Shown here piece after piece: positions 53,504-61,040 of a DNA stretch of 64,000 nt. Position 1 is the first letter of the stretch, and each line of letters opens with the position of its first letter. The stretch is from Burkholderia sp. Ac-20365 (GTDB taxonomy: Bacteria > Pseudomonadota > Gammaproteobacteria > Burkholderiales > Burkholderiaceae), in NCBI RefSeq assembly GCF_017104715.1, contig NZ_JAAGPI010000006.1, forward strand, positions 248,001-312,000, written 5' to 3'. The position numbers and the translations under genes are program-made. The notes under the pieces are model-generated. The model did not search any database and was not told where the DNA came from. It worked only from the letters and a program-made list of their open reading frames with translations.

Positions 53504-53839
53504 TCATTTCACGGGGTTGCTTGTCCACTTAGCCTCAATGACCTTTTTCAGTTGCTTACGTTCTGACTTAGGTAGCCGTCCCCAAGCGAGCACCAGTTCG
53601 GCTAGGTCATCGTCCTCACAGTAAAAATATGCCGTTGGCAAACGTAGCGCGTTTGCCAATTTTCGAGCAATTTCAAATGGCGGTTCATGCACGCCCGTTT
53701 CGTATCGGCTAATTCGTGCGCTCGCCGTGTGCTCATCAAGCCCAATTTGTACCCCCAATTTGTCTTGCGGAATGTCCACGTGCTGTCGTGCACTTCGCAG
53801 CCGACGACCAAAGAGCGATATGGGTTGTTTATTCGTCAT
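53504..53839 (-). CDS. XRE-family helix-turn-helix repressor
   Basis: This is a 111-residue Cro/CI-like protein. FGRRLRSARQHVDIPQDKLG, ARISRYETGVHEPPFE and KLANALRLPTAYFYCEDDD are the usual five-helix HTH pattern (residues 9-72); a short charged helix ends the protein. The ATG at 53839 comes directly after a CTACG-N5-CGTAG dyad, with no Shine-Dalgarno sequence, so the transcript may be leaderless or the start inefficient. Two such dyads upstream suggest autorepression. The reading frame continues open upstream to 54166 but without similar features. It probably controls itself and the divergent small gene at 54112, and perhaps the island as a whole. Confidence 0.85.
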   Translation of the reverse strand: MTNKQPISLFGRRLRSARQHVDIPQDKLGVQIGLDEHTASARISRYETGVHEPPFEIARKLANALRLPTAYFYCEDDDLAELVLAWGRLPKSERKQLKKVIEAKWTSNPVK

Positions 53840-53840
53840 T

Positions 53841-53888
53841 CTACGAATATCGTAGTATTCGCTTGTGGAATCTCTACGTAATTCGTAG
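53841..53888. promoter_or_regulatory. Two CTACG-N5-CGTAG operators
   Basis: CTACGAATATCGTAG (53841-53855) and CTACGTAATTCGTAG (53874-53888) are near-perfect dyads of identical form, 33 bases apart start to start. Both lie within 50 bases of the XRE start codon, the first touching it. Such doubled sites are typical of cooperative autorepression. Confidence 0.75.
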
Positions 53889-54111
53889 AATTGGACGAGC
53901 CACGAGTATTCCCCACGTATATCGGTTAGCTGCAATTCGTCAAGGCGACCATATGCACCTGACAGCTTGCCGTGGTCAAGCCGTCGGCGCTTAACTGATG
54001 CATGGGAATTTTTGTCGAACCCATCGCTCCGGCGGGCGACAAAGGCGGCGCCGGAAGGCGGTCGTGTCAGAGCCCAGCAGAATGACGCGCGCAAGCGCTC
54101 AGGAGATTTGT

Positions 54112-54423
54112 ATGCCCCGTTGGTCCAATACTCATATCGGGTCTGAGCCTGCTGTCCTCTTATCACGATGGAGAATTATCGAGACCGACGACGGCCTAAA
54201 GCGACTGGTCGGCTTCGACAATCTCGACCAAGGCTGCGTCAGTTCTGCTCTCGTTAAGTTCGACCAAGACGCGATGCAAGCGCAGACGAGCGACGGTTCT
54301 ACCTACCGATTGCTCGGTGCACCAGGATTCTTTTGGACTGTTGTCGAAGTTCGGGACACCTGTTTTCGCAGAGAGGGTGGTGCCACCAAAGATGTCACCG
54401 GGCAGTTGTGCGGAACGCTGTGA
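54112..54423 (+). CDS. Small hypothetical protein, island
   Basis: This 103-residue protein starts at ATG 54112 with GGAG upstream. The central RWRIIETDDGLKRLVGFDNL and YRLLGAPGFFWTVVEVRD suggest a small beta-rich domain. No signal peptide, membrane helix or catalytic motif is visible. It is divergent from the XRE gene across about 270 bases and is the first of several small forward genes. I do not recognise a named family. Its position suggests that XRE may control it. Confidence 0.6.
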   Translation: MPRWSNTHIGSEPAVLLSRWRIIETDDGLKRLVGFDNLDQGCVSSALVKFDQDAMQAQTSDGSTYRLLGAPGFFWTVVEVRDTCFRREGGATKDVTGQLCGTL

Positions 54424-54618
54424 GTGATAGCAATACTTAGCATCCACATTGCGCCCCTACGTGCGGTTCTTACGAGGCGTGGAGCGGTGTCTGTTTCACC
54501 GCAGTTCGACGACATAGTCTGGAGTCCACGCAAGCCGCCTCAGGACGACGGTCCCGAAGTTTGTGAGTTGCCGCTCTACACCGACGATTGGCGGGTTCGC
54601 TTGAGTAAAGGAATGACC

Positions 54619-54795
54619 ATGCCGCGGTCTACGCGTGCCACGAAGAAGGAACCATCGCTCGATGATGAATGGGTGGGCCGATGCTCGCGTTTGCTGAGGT
54701 CCCTGCAACAGATACGCCTCTTAAAAAAGCAGCTTATGCGGTCGACGAACTCAACCTTTAAAACGCTTGTAGGCCGGTGTCATGCTATTTACTGA
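54619..54795 (+). pseudogene. Truncated paralogue of the 55294 gene
   Basis: The leader GTAAAGGAATGACCATGCC and the first codons (MPRSTRATK) are repeated almost unchanged at 55282-55320. The resemblance continues weakly to EWVG/EWVE, about 20 codons in, then stops. This copy ends after 58 codons instead of 234. It is therefore read as a 5' fragment left by duplication, or as a diverged short paralogue with the same translation signals. The open frame continues upstream to 54424 without recognisable content. Confidence 0.55.
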
Positions 54796-55219
54796 CAGCA
54801 GTTGGGAAGAGCCACATCCCATAAAGAAGAGGCTCATGCAACCGCTTCTTGCGTGGCGCTGCGTTGGATGGACGGACCTCACGCCGAACTTCTTTGTCGT
54901 GGCCTCCTCTCGCGGTGCGGACTGCGCGAGCGCGGATGGTTGGGTGGTGGACGGTGCCGAGGCGCTGATTCAACTGGTACTGCAACTTGGCGATGTCAGC
55001 TTTTCGGTTCACCTGTTGGCTCGTAGTGAGGATGACGATTCCGTCACGCTCTGCCGAGTAAGCGGGTTGTGGCGGGAGGCAGAGGGCAACGATAGCGATG
55101 TCGTGCACTACTGGTATTCGACCACCGACGGAGAGCCAAGACGGTGTTCGCCTGTCACGTCCGGTAATCGTGTTAAGAGACCACGGTTGGTAAGCGTGAT
55201 GAGCTTCGAAACCAGGTGA
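54782..55219 (+). CDS. Hypothetical protein, island
   Basis: This 145-residue frame overlaps the end of the truncated paralogue by 14 bases. It is tryptophan-rich and acidic, with an alternating strand pattern (FFVVASSRGADC, DVSFSVHLLARSEDD) and a polar C-terminus. The ribosome site is poor. No domain was recognised. Coding is supported by length and balanced composition in a lower-GC region where long chance frames are less expected; the start is uncertain. Confidence 0.5.
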   Translation: MLFTDSSWEEPHPIKKRLMQPLLAWRCVGWTDLTPNFFVVASSRGADCASADGWVVDGAEALIQLVLQLGDVSFSVHLLARSEDDDSVTLCRVSGLWREAEGNDSDVVHYWYSTTDGEPRRCSPVTSGNRVKRPRLVSVMSFETR

Positions 55220-55293
55220 GAGGTCTCAACAAATTTGCGTATCGCTGAATCGGCGACGAAAGGTTTTAGCCTCACTTAGGTAAAGGAATGACC

Positions 55294-55998
55294 ATGCCGC
55301 GTTCTACGCGCGCGACAAAGCCCGAAACGTCGCCCCAAAACGAATGGGTGGAACATATCATCCATCGCGCTGCGATTGCCGCCATCCTATTTGACCCGAG
55401 AGTCGCCGAAACGCTGCTCGAAATTCCTGACGCGGCGCTTGGACGCATGTTCAAGAATCATCTTTGCAAGGCCGTTGGCCAAGCAATGGTCTATGGCATC
55501 GACTTCCCTGCGCTTAACGAGGAGGAAGATAGGCTTCGCAAGCGCGTCAGACCTGAGGCGGAACGGACGCCGGAGAGAAAACCTGCCCCTAGGTACCGTG
55601 ATGCCAACACGAAGCGCTATCCGCTTGTGCTCCAAGGAAAAGTGCTTCGGAAGCACGACTTCTGCATCTCGGCTGCCCTTACAGAAAAGAAGCTGGCTAA
55701 GCTTGTCGAATCACAGAGACTATTCCCCGTCTTCTTCGGTCCCGAAGCCTACTACCCAGCGTTTTTTCTCTCGACCACGATTTTTCGCGACGACTTCAGA
55801 AGGGTCATACGTGCTCTTGGCAAAACCCATTCGTGGACTATGTTCGACTTTTTCACGACCCCGATAGCGTCCTTGAACGGTGCTACGCCGCTTCAAAGGC
55901 TATCGGCTGGAGATGTTGGACCGGTAGTCGAGGACGCTAAAAGCTTCGTGGAGCAATACGCTCGGCTGTTTCCTACGGAACAAGACCTCAGTGAATAA
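55294..55998 (+). CDS. Putative antitoxin-like protein with DUF2384-like C-terminus
   Basis: This protein of about 234 residues starts at ATG 55294, six bases after AAAGGA; an ATG at 55288 overlaps that site. The N-terminus is basic, the middle is helical, and residues 165-225 (ALGKTHSWTMFDFFTTP, LNGATPLQRLSAGDV) resemble by eye the MbcA/ParS/Xre toxin-binding domain, in which a W..F/PN...L.G..P...L pattern is typical. If correct it would be the antitoxin half of a pair; no RES-domain toxin is next to it. The downstream gene at 56025 is a candidate partner only by position. The functional call is tentative. Confidence 0.55.
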   Translation: MPRSTRATKPETSPQNEWVEHIIHRAAIAAILFDPRVAETLLEIPDAALGRMFKNHLCKAVGQAMVYGIDFPALNEEEDRLRKRVRPEAERTPERKPAPRYRDANTKRYPLVLQGKVLRKHDFCISAALTEKKLAKLVESQRLFPVFFGPEAYYPAFFLSTTIFRDDFRRVIRALGKTHSWTMFDFFTTPIASLNGATPLQRLSAGDVGPVVEDAKSFVEQYARLFPTEQDLSE

Positions 55999-56024
55999 GT
56001 CTGGGCGCGTAGTCTGCGACAGTC

Positions 56025-56411
56025 ATGGAGCAAGGAATGATTGACCGGCGTGTGCCCGATGATTTTCCGAGGGAGCCAGACCTAGGTTCCGTAACTGGAG
56101 TTCAACCGAAAGTCCTCGTTCGCGAAGTCGACGGGCGCTATCAAAGCAGTCTGTCGGAGGAGCAACTGTGGATGCGCTATGACGCGTGTGAGGACCTTGC
56201 AGCCCAGCTTTCTGCCTATGTATTGCGAAAGGTTGCTACCTCTGGTCTGTCGCCAGACGTGGCGTTGACCAGGGCCGAGAAGGGCGTGAGATTGAAGGTC
56301 GGCTCGGGCGACTGGGACGTTTCGCAAGCGGAGATTGCTTGGGTTATGAAGCGTGCGCAGGAGTTGCTGTTAGAGAAGACAGGTGAGAATCCAGATAAAT
56401 CGACATCGTGA
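56025..56411 (+). CDS. Hypothetical protein, island
   Basis: This 128-residue soluble protein begins 26 bases after the previous stop. ATG 56025 and ATG 56037 are both possible. Residues 45-75 (EEQLWMRYDACEDLAAQLSAYVLRK) and 95-118 form likely helices; the segment between looks extended. There is no signal peptide. It is probably co-transcribed with the DUF2384-like gene, which makes it a candidate partner of that protein. The family is not recognised. Confidence 0.6.
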   Translation: MEQGMIDRRVPDDFPREPDLGSVTGVQPKVLVREVDGRYQSSLSEEQLWMRYDACEDLAAQLSAYVLRKVATSGLSPDVALTRAEKGVRLKVGSGDWDVSQAEIAWVMKRAQELLLEKTGENPDKSTS

Positions 56412-56440
56412 AGCGGGTCGCTCGCCCATAAGTCGATGCC

Positions 56441-56647
56441 GTGCCCATCGCTGACCCAGCGAAACTGCTATTCATTTCTCGCCTGCATGTTGTGAAGCTA
56501 CTTGAGCAAGGGAAACTCAAGCATCGCCACAGAGCTGAGAACGACCGGCTCCTGACGAAAGTGTCAGTGCTGCCTGTCAGTCGCAACAGCGTGCTGCGGC
56601 AAGAGCCCATCGAGCTTCAGCGGGTGACAACGAAGAAGGAGAGATAA
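56441..56647 (+). pseudogene. Decayed excisionase-type HTH antitoxin fragment
   Basis: The frame contains FISRLHVVKLLEQGKLKHRH followed by ENDRLLTKVSVL. This matches by eye the DNA-binding core of excisionase-fold antitoxins found next to PIN-domain toxins (VSRPxLVKLLExGxxPxHxVGxHRR). The usual N-terminal half and the conserved glycine-histidine-arginine wing are lost, and no PIN toxin follows. It is read as the remnant of a lost toxin-antitoxin pair. Confidence 0.5.
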
Positions 56648-56709
56648 GTGGAGTCCACCAATCGCGCGCGCTCAGCGACTTCGGAACATGCTTGGAAAAC
56701 AAGACTGAA

Positions 56710-57135
56710 ATGAACGAAAAATCGCGTTTCGAAGAGCTGCTCTCAAGACAGTCAGACCGGCCATCCGAAGACTTCAGTCGGAGCTGGCTGATGCGGAAAT
56801 CCCCTAGCTGCGGAATCATTTCCTCTGGACCTACGACAGGTAAGTGGTGTGTCTTTGTTGCGCAATCCGATGTCGACTCGGCATGGAGCAAAGTTAAAGG
56901 CGCCATCGAAGAGGACAAGCACTTGTTCGCCAAGGTATCAACGGCTCTGCGCAGCATGGGACGTGATGGTCACGTGATTTGCGCTTACACACGAGATTGG
57001 AAAGACGAGCCAGAGCTCATGCGCGTGCGGGGAGTGTTGCGGTCGTTGGGGTTTGGAGAGGAACTCGGTTACAAGCGCGACATCGATACGCAGAACAGGA
57101 TTTACGGCCCTGGCGAGTGGTACCTACGCGCCTAG
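56710..57135 (+). CDS. DUF1917 / phosphothreonine-lyase-like domain protein
   Basis: This 141-residue protein has GKWCVFVAQSDVDSAWSKVK, AKVSTALRS, HVICAYTRDWKDEPELMRVR and YGPGEWYLRA in order. This is the pattern of the DUF1917 (Bles03-like) family, sometimes labelled putative phosphothreonine lyase because of fold similarity to OspF-like lyases. The lysine in AKVST and the histidine in HVICAYT are the residues to examine. Length fits a single domain. It is the last forward gene before the convergent ABC-3C operon, 75 bases away. Whether it is an enzyme is not known. Confidence 0.7.
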   Translation: MNEKSRFEELLSRQSDRPSEDFSRSWLMRKSPSCGIISSGPTTGKWCVFVAQSDVDSAWSKVKGAIEEDKHLFAKVSTALRSMGRDGHVICAYTRDWKDEPELMRVRGVLRSLGFGEELGYKRDIDTQNRIYGPGEWYLRA

Positions 57136-57210
57136 TTCTTAATCAACGCGCGAGGTGGCCGGCCGACCTAAGAAGGGTCCGACTTGCACGCGTCTAGCCA
57201 ACTCGCTCGC

Positions 57211-59058
57211 TCACGATTTTGGGGGTATGAATCCCGCACGTTCACTGCCCTTAGCTCCCTTGCCTGCAAACCACTGATAATGAACCTGGTCGGCCACGTC
57301 GCTCGGCGGTTCTTTGTTCTCGATAACGATGACCTGTATGTCTTTTGACGTTCTCGCAAGCGACTGCCAGAAGGCTGTTTCAATGCCCGCGGCAATCTGA
57401 CCGAGTTCGCCCTGCACCGACTGTGTATTCTTCTTTTTATAACTTGTGAGCGGCGAGTCGATAACAATGACCCCAGGATGTGGTCGGCTGTTGCTAGCGG
57501 CATAACGTAAGAGACCGATGGTGAACGCTGCGTAAAGTATTGCGCGAACACCCTTGCCATGCGACTGGCGCGGCTTATCATCGACAACTATGTCGAAAGC
57601 CTTCTCGTCGAACTCGACTCGTGGAGCTTCTTTCCATGACCACTCGACCAAGACCGCCTCCACTTCTTTGCAGAACGCGCGAAGTTCGTCAGGCGGGAGG
57701 CCGGCCCAGGTCTGCTTCGGCACGCCACTATCGGCGAGACTGGATGTGATGTCGTTCTGGAGCTTGACTAAACTTTGCCAGCGCTCTCGTTCTACTCGCA
57801 TAGTCTCACGTTCGGTGTGTCGACTCACGAGTTGTTCGAGGCGCTGCGTCGTGGATTCCAGTCGTGGGGTCAAAGTGCGATTCAAGTCTTCCTGCAATGA
57901 TTCGAGCTCCGAGTCGACCTCTTTCTTTTCACCTTCCACGAGCGCTCGACGAATCTCGAGGTCGCGAACCGCGGCCGCCAAATCGGTGCGATGAGCATGT
58001 ATTTTCGCGGCTTCGGCGACAGCCGACTCTCGAATTGGCCGCGCGTCGGAACTCGAACCGTGCGAATGACCCGGGGTCATTAACTGGTCGCAAACGGGAC
58101 ACGGGACATCTTGAAGAGCGTCAAAGTAGAAAGAACTTTCTGAAATGAAGTCCAGCCTATCCAAGTCGGAGTTGTATCGCTCGTCCAGCAGCCGATACCT
58201 CGAAAGAAGTTCACGTATGCCGAGCAGTTGAGAATCAGCTTTCAAGCTATTGCGAGTTGCTTCCTGTGATTTCTGCTGGATAACATCCCGTGTGGAACCA
58301 ATCTCATCTAGCTCCTCGGTCAGGCTGCCAATCAAAGAATCTAACTCTGCATCGTCTGTCGATGCACTCAACCCGTCTGGATGCGCGAAGCGTTCGTTCA
58401 ACGGTTGGAGCATTTCGTCCACGAGTTCGAGCTTCGCTTTCAACCGCGCCTTCACAATTTCGTTCTTTTCAGCGGCAGCGACGCTCTCATCGTCAATCCC
58501 TGTCAAGATGTACGAAAGGGCCCGCTTCCGCGCGGTATCGCCGAAGCCGGGCTTCCCTGTTACCGGGGAGTGTTGGTCGATGACAGCGACTTCATCGATG
58601 AGAAATAGTGGTTCAATTGTCCTGACGGTAAAGCGTTGAGTTTCGCCACCCGCATTCTTTCGCAGGCGAGCTTCTTGGATGTCTGCAAACGGTAGCAGGA
58701 CTGATGTGACGTCAGGCCCCTTGCTTAACCCTTTCCTAGTCGGCGCTATTACCTCACCACCTTCAGAAATATCTGCTATCGGTACCCGATATGCCGTCAG
58801 ATTGCCGCCACCGGTTGGGCGCACTAAGGTGATGGTTTCGTCACGTGAGTTTTCGAATTCGACGAAGAGGTGGGTATATGGCACCGCTTCGTCGACGTAC
58901 TTCAGCTTATCTGCCCCGAGAATAAAATTGAGGCATTCGAGAAGGAAGCTTTTCCCGGTATCGGACTCGCCTGCAAGCACGTTGGCGCCGCTATAAAATT
59001 TGACGAGTGCATCTTCCAGCCCAGCGCCCCGGAGCAGAATCTTTCTGATTTGAAACAT
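57211..59058 (-). CDS. ABC-3C system ATPase (SMC/RecN-like)
   Basis: This 615-residue ATPase begins FQIRKILLRGAG, with a Walker A GESDTGKSF at 30-38. Coiled-coil arms (about 200-310 and 340-440) flank a single CPVC zinc-hook-like motif near 319. The C-terminal Walker B GVIVIDSPLTSYKKK lies near 530. The Asp is followed by Ser-Pro instead of Glu, as in other conflict-system SMC-like ATPases. It would sense or remodel a nucleic-acid target using ATP and license the linked effector. It is the third gene of a three-gene operon, starting two bases after the middle-component stop, which identifies the system as ABC-3C rather than a stand-alone repair ATPase. Confidence 0.85.
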   Translation of the reverse strand: MFQIRKILLRGAGLEDALVKFYSGANVLAGESDTGKSFLLECLNFILGADKLKYVDEAVPYTHLFVEFENSRDETITLVRPTGGGNLTAYRVPIADISEGGEVIAPTRKGLSKGPDVTSVLLPFADIQEARLRKNAGGETQRFTVRTIEPLFLIDEVAVIDQHSPVTGKPGFGDTARKRALSYILTGIDDESVAAAEKNEIVKARLKAKLELVDEMLQPLNERFAHPDGLSASTDDAELDSLIGSLTEELDEIGSTRDVIQQKSQEATRNSLKADSQLLGIRELLSRYRLLDERYNSDLDRLDFISESSFYFDALQDVPCPVCDQLMTPGHSHGSSSDARPIRESAVAEAAKIHAHRTDLAAAVRDLEIRRALVEGEKKEVDSELESLQEDLNRTLTPRLESTTQRLEQLVSRHTERETMRVERERWQSLVKLQNDITSSLADSGVPKQTWAGLPPDELRAFCKEVEAVLVEWSWKEAPRVEFDEKAFDIVVDDKPRQSHGKGVRAILYAAFTIGLLRYAASNSRPHPGVIVIDSPLTSYKKKNTQSVQGELGQIAAGIETAFWQSLARTSKDIQVIVIENKEPPSDVADQVHYQWFAGKGAKGSERAGFIPPKS

Positions 59059-59060
59059 GG

Positions 59061-59576
59061 TCAGAGTTCCAGTAAATCGACAGCAGTGAGGCGGTCAAAC
59101 TCCGCGCCCCAGCGTCCAACGTTTTGCGACATAAATGACTCAAGCTCCTGGTCCGTGTATCGGCCAAACCGCTCGATTATCCAATCTGCCCTGGCGACCA
59201 AATCCTGCGCGTAAGCCGTTTTCAAGAGATTGATGAACGCGGCCGTCATTTCGGTGGCTCGATACAAAAATCCTTGCGGAGCGAAGACGATTTGAATCAA
59301 TTCCTTAGTCAGCATCTGGGTGAGCCCGGCGTGAATGACGCTGCGCTTCACGAGCAATTCCGTTCCTCGATGGGGCATCGCCGGGTGCAAGCTGATGGGG
59401 CCATCGTCTACGTCGCCGGAATGGACGAGCAGGTAGTCGTAGGATACGAGCCGCTCGAGGTCCATTGCGTGACCGCGTGCAGCGTTCAGGATGAACAGGG
59501 TCCGGAAACCGTACTCCAAGGCCGAATTGAACGGGCGAACCTGAGGCGTTCGGGATGGCTTCTCCGTACTATTCAT
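59061..59576 (-). CDS. ABC-3C middle component 2 (MC2)
   Basis: This 171-residue helical protein has RPFNSALEYGFRTLFILNAA, LERLVSYDYLLVHSGD and SLHPAMPHRGTELLVKRSV, then YRATEMTAAF and a final VGRWGAEFDRL. This order is characteristic of middle component 2 of ABC-three-component systems, predicted to link the ATPase to the effector. The start ATG at 59576 overlaps the effector stop as ATGA, so translation is coupled; a GTG at 59588 is the alternative. The protein looks like a compact wHTH-like adapter without catalytic residues. Function comes from family prediction, not from experiment known to me. Confidence 0.85.
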   Translation of the reverse strand: MNSTEKPSRTPQVRPFNSALEYGFRTLFILNAARGHAMDLERLVSYDYLLVHSGDVDDGPISLHPAMPHRGTELLVKRSVIHAGLTQMLTKELIQIVFAPQGFLYRATEMTAAFINLLKTAYAQDLVARADWIIERFGRYTDQELESFMSQNVGRWGAEFDRLTAVDLLEL

Positions 59577-60700
59577 GGATTGCACCAATCGAGGCGGTCT
59601 TCGTTAGCCATTTGATGGCACATGCCTTCACGGTCTTTGCTGGTGACATGGGGCTCCAGCGGGTGTGACCCGAGTTGGATGTTCTGTGCCGCGCGTACGG
59701 TTGCCTTCAGGCGGTCAATCGGGCTTCCGCTGGGCTCGGTGTACTGGTAGTACAGTCCGTCGCAAAACTCGTCCAGCAATGTATCGAAAAACTGTTGGTC
59801 TGCCATCTGGTCTCGTGCCACCTCTTTCAGCCCCTCGGCGCTATAGAACGTCAAACGCGAGCGCGCAAACATGCGGGAGTGGTACTGGCTATCTTCGAAG
59901 TCTGCAGCGTCGCCGACCGTGATGCCAATATCGTGGCCGATAACCCGATACAACTTCTCGATGTATTTTGCTTCAATAGCCGCGACAGTCGATGGAGGAG
60001 GGGGCGGCGGCGGCCTATTCACCAATGGAGCGCCGAAGACCATCAGGTGATATTTGGTCTGGGCATGCTCAGCGAGCAAGTCGTGTGGCTGCTTCGCGGC
60101 AAAGATGCTGAAATCGAAGTTCGAAATGTGTGTTTCGAGTTCAGGGGAGAGTGTAATAGTCTTCGTCGAAGTTATAGATTTCGAGTAGGTATCCCACGTA
60201 TCAACCATCTCCTTCTTGAGGCTTTCGGGACTGTCGAGAAGGTCTTGGAATGGCGAAGTGACGCCCTTGTGGGTCACAAAATAATAGCTCTCGGGCGGTG
60301 TGTAGTCGCCAATGTGCGTGTAGTACAAAACCTTCGCTATTTCGATACCCGCTTTGGACAGGCCGAGCTTTGCATCATAGTGCTTGCATTGATAGAGCTG
60401 CCAGCGGCGGGGGGCTTTATTCGCCGCATCAAGCCACACAATAATGTCTCGACCTTTGTCGCCTGAACCTCCCCGCGACTGAACCTCGAAAACCTGAGTT
60501 TGTTTTGCGAGGTAGTCGGTCGCCCATTCGAGCGTAAATCTCTCAAAATCTGCTGCGCTGAATTGAGCGAGGCGAGCTAAGGGAGCAACGGGAAGTCCAA
60601 CTCCTAGTCCGAGCATTCGCGCGTTGGCGCCGGGCCATGGTGTTGGCGCCGGCAACTCTGTCGTTGCGGTACTCCCGCTCGCTTTGGCGGTCTTTGCCAC
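59573..60700 (-). CDS. ABC-3C effector with Mrr-like restriction endonuclease domain
   Basis: This is a 375-residue protein. Residues 48-125 form a PD-(D/E)xK nuclease domain: FERFTLEWATDYL with Glu53 or Glu58, GDKGRDIIVW with Asp85, and YQCKHYD giving the QxK-type pair Gln104/Lys106. Residues 235-375, after a polyproline run, are the ABC-3C C-terminal domain that docks to the middle component. The start is GTG 60700 behind GAGGGG. It is the first gene of the operon, so effector and partners are made together. The likely action is DNA cleavage when the ATPase signals invasion; target specificity is unknown. Confidence 0.85.
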   Translation of the reverse strand: MAKTAKASGSTATTELPAPTPWPGANARMLGLGVGLPVAPLARLAQFSAADFERFTLEWATDYLAKQTQVFEVQSRGGSGDKGRDIIVWLDAANKAPRRWQLYQCKHYDAKLGLSKAGIEIAKVLYYTHIGDYTPPESYYFVTHKGVTSPFQDLLDSPESLKKEMVDTWDTYSKSITSTKTITLSPELETHISNFDFSIFAAKQPHDLLAEHAQTKYHLMVFGAPLVNRPPPPPPPSTVAAIEAKYIEKLYRVIGHDIGITVGDAADFEDSQYHSRMFARSRLTFYSAEGLKEVARDQMADQQFFDTLLDEFCDGLYYQYTEPSGSPIDRLKATVRAAQNIQLGSHPLEPHVTSKDREGMCHQMANEDRLDWCNP

Positions 60701-61040
60701 GGTCCCCTCGAATTAAGTGTTTTTTGGGGATTGTAACAAAGTCACACCAGGAGGCGGTGTGGGCGGGAGCGTATCTGCGTCCGACATGCAACGAGGGTAG
60801 TCGAATGGCACAGTCGCGGCTGATATTGCTGCGTTGCAGCGTTGAGGGGGAGTGGGGTCAGACGTAGGAAATGTTCGACGGTGACTCATCGTCAGAGCTC
60901 GCTATTTATATGTCAACTGTGGCCGCGCAACCTCCGAATTTTGATTTGACTTCAAGGAATTCTCCGTTAGGATAGAGGTATGAATTGCTGCGATGCAGCA
61001 TTACGAATTGGGCACTGTGCCCCTATTTTTGGAGGTAGTC
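60701..61040. other. Intergenic region at the island's right edge
   Basis: About 340 bases between the ABC-3C operon and the phasin gene. It holds the reverse promoter of the operon and the forward promoter of the phasin gene. No tRNA end, integrase fragment or copy of the left-edge direct repeat was recognised. Confidence 0.5.
60946..60973 (+). promoter_or_regulatory. Sigma-70-type promoter of the phasin gene
   Basis: TTGACT (60946-60951) and TAGGAT (60968-60973) are separated by 16 bases, about 70 bases before the phasin start. A ribosome site GGAGG follows before ATG 61041. Confidence 0.6.

Noticed and set aside
53256..53566. Short frames at the island edge as a possible transposase remnant
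   Set aside because: No transposase motif or terminal repeat could be recognised in either strand.
57211..59058. RecN or a stand-alone DNA-repair ATPase
   Set aside because: Length, single CxxC, the Asp-Ser-Pro Walker B and the coupled middle-component and effector genes fit ABC-3C instead.
52861..60945. Prophage or integrative element
   Set aside because: No integrase, phage structural gene, tRNA target or matching end repeats were found in this interval.
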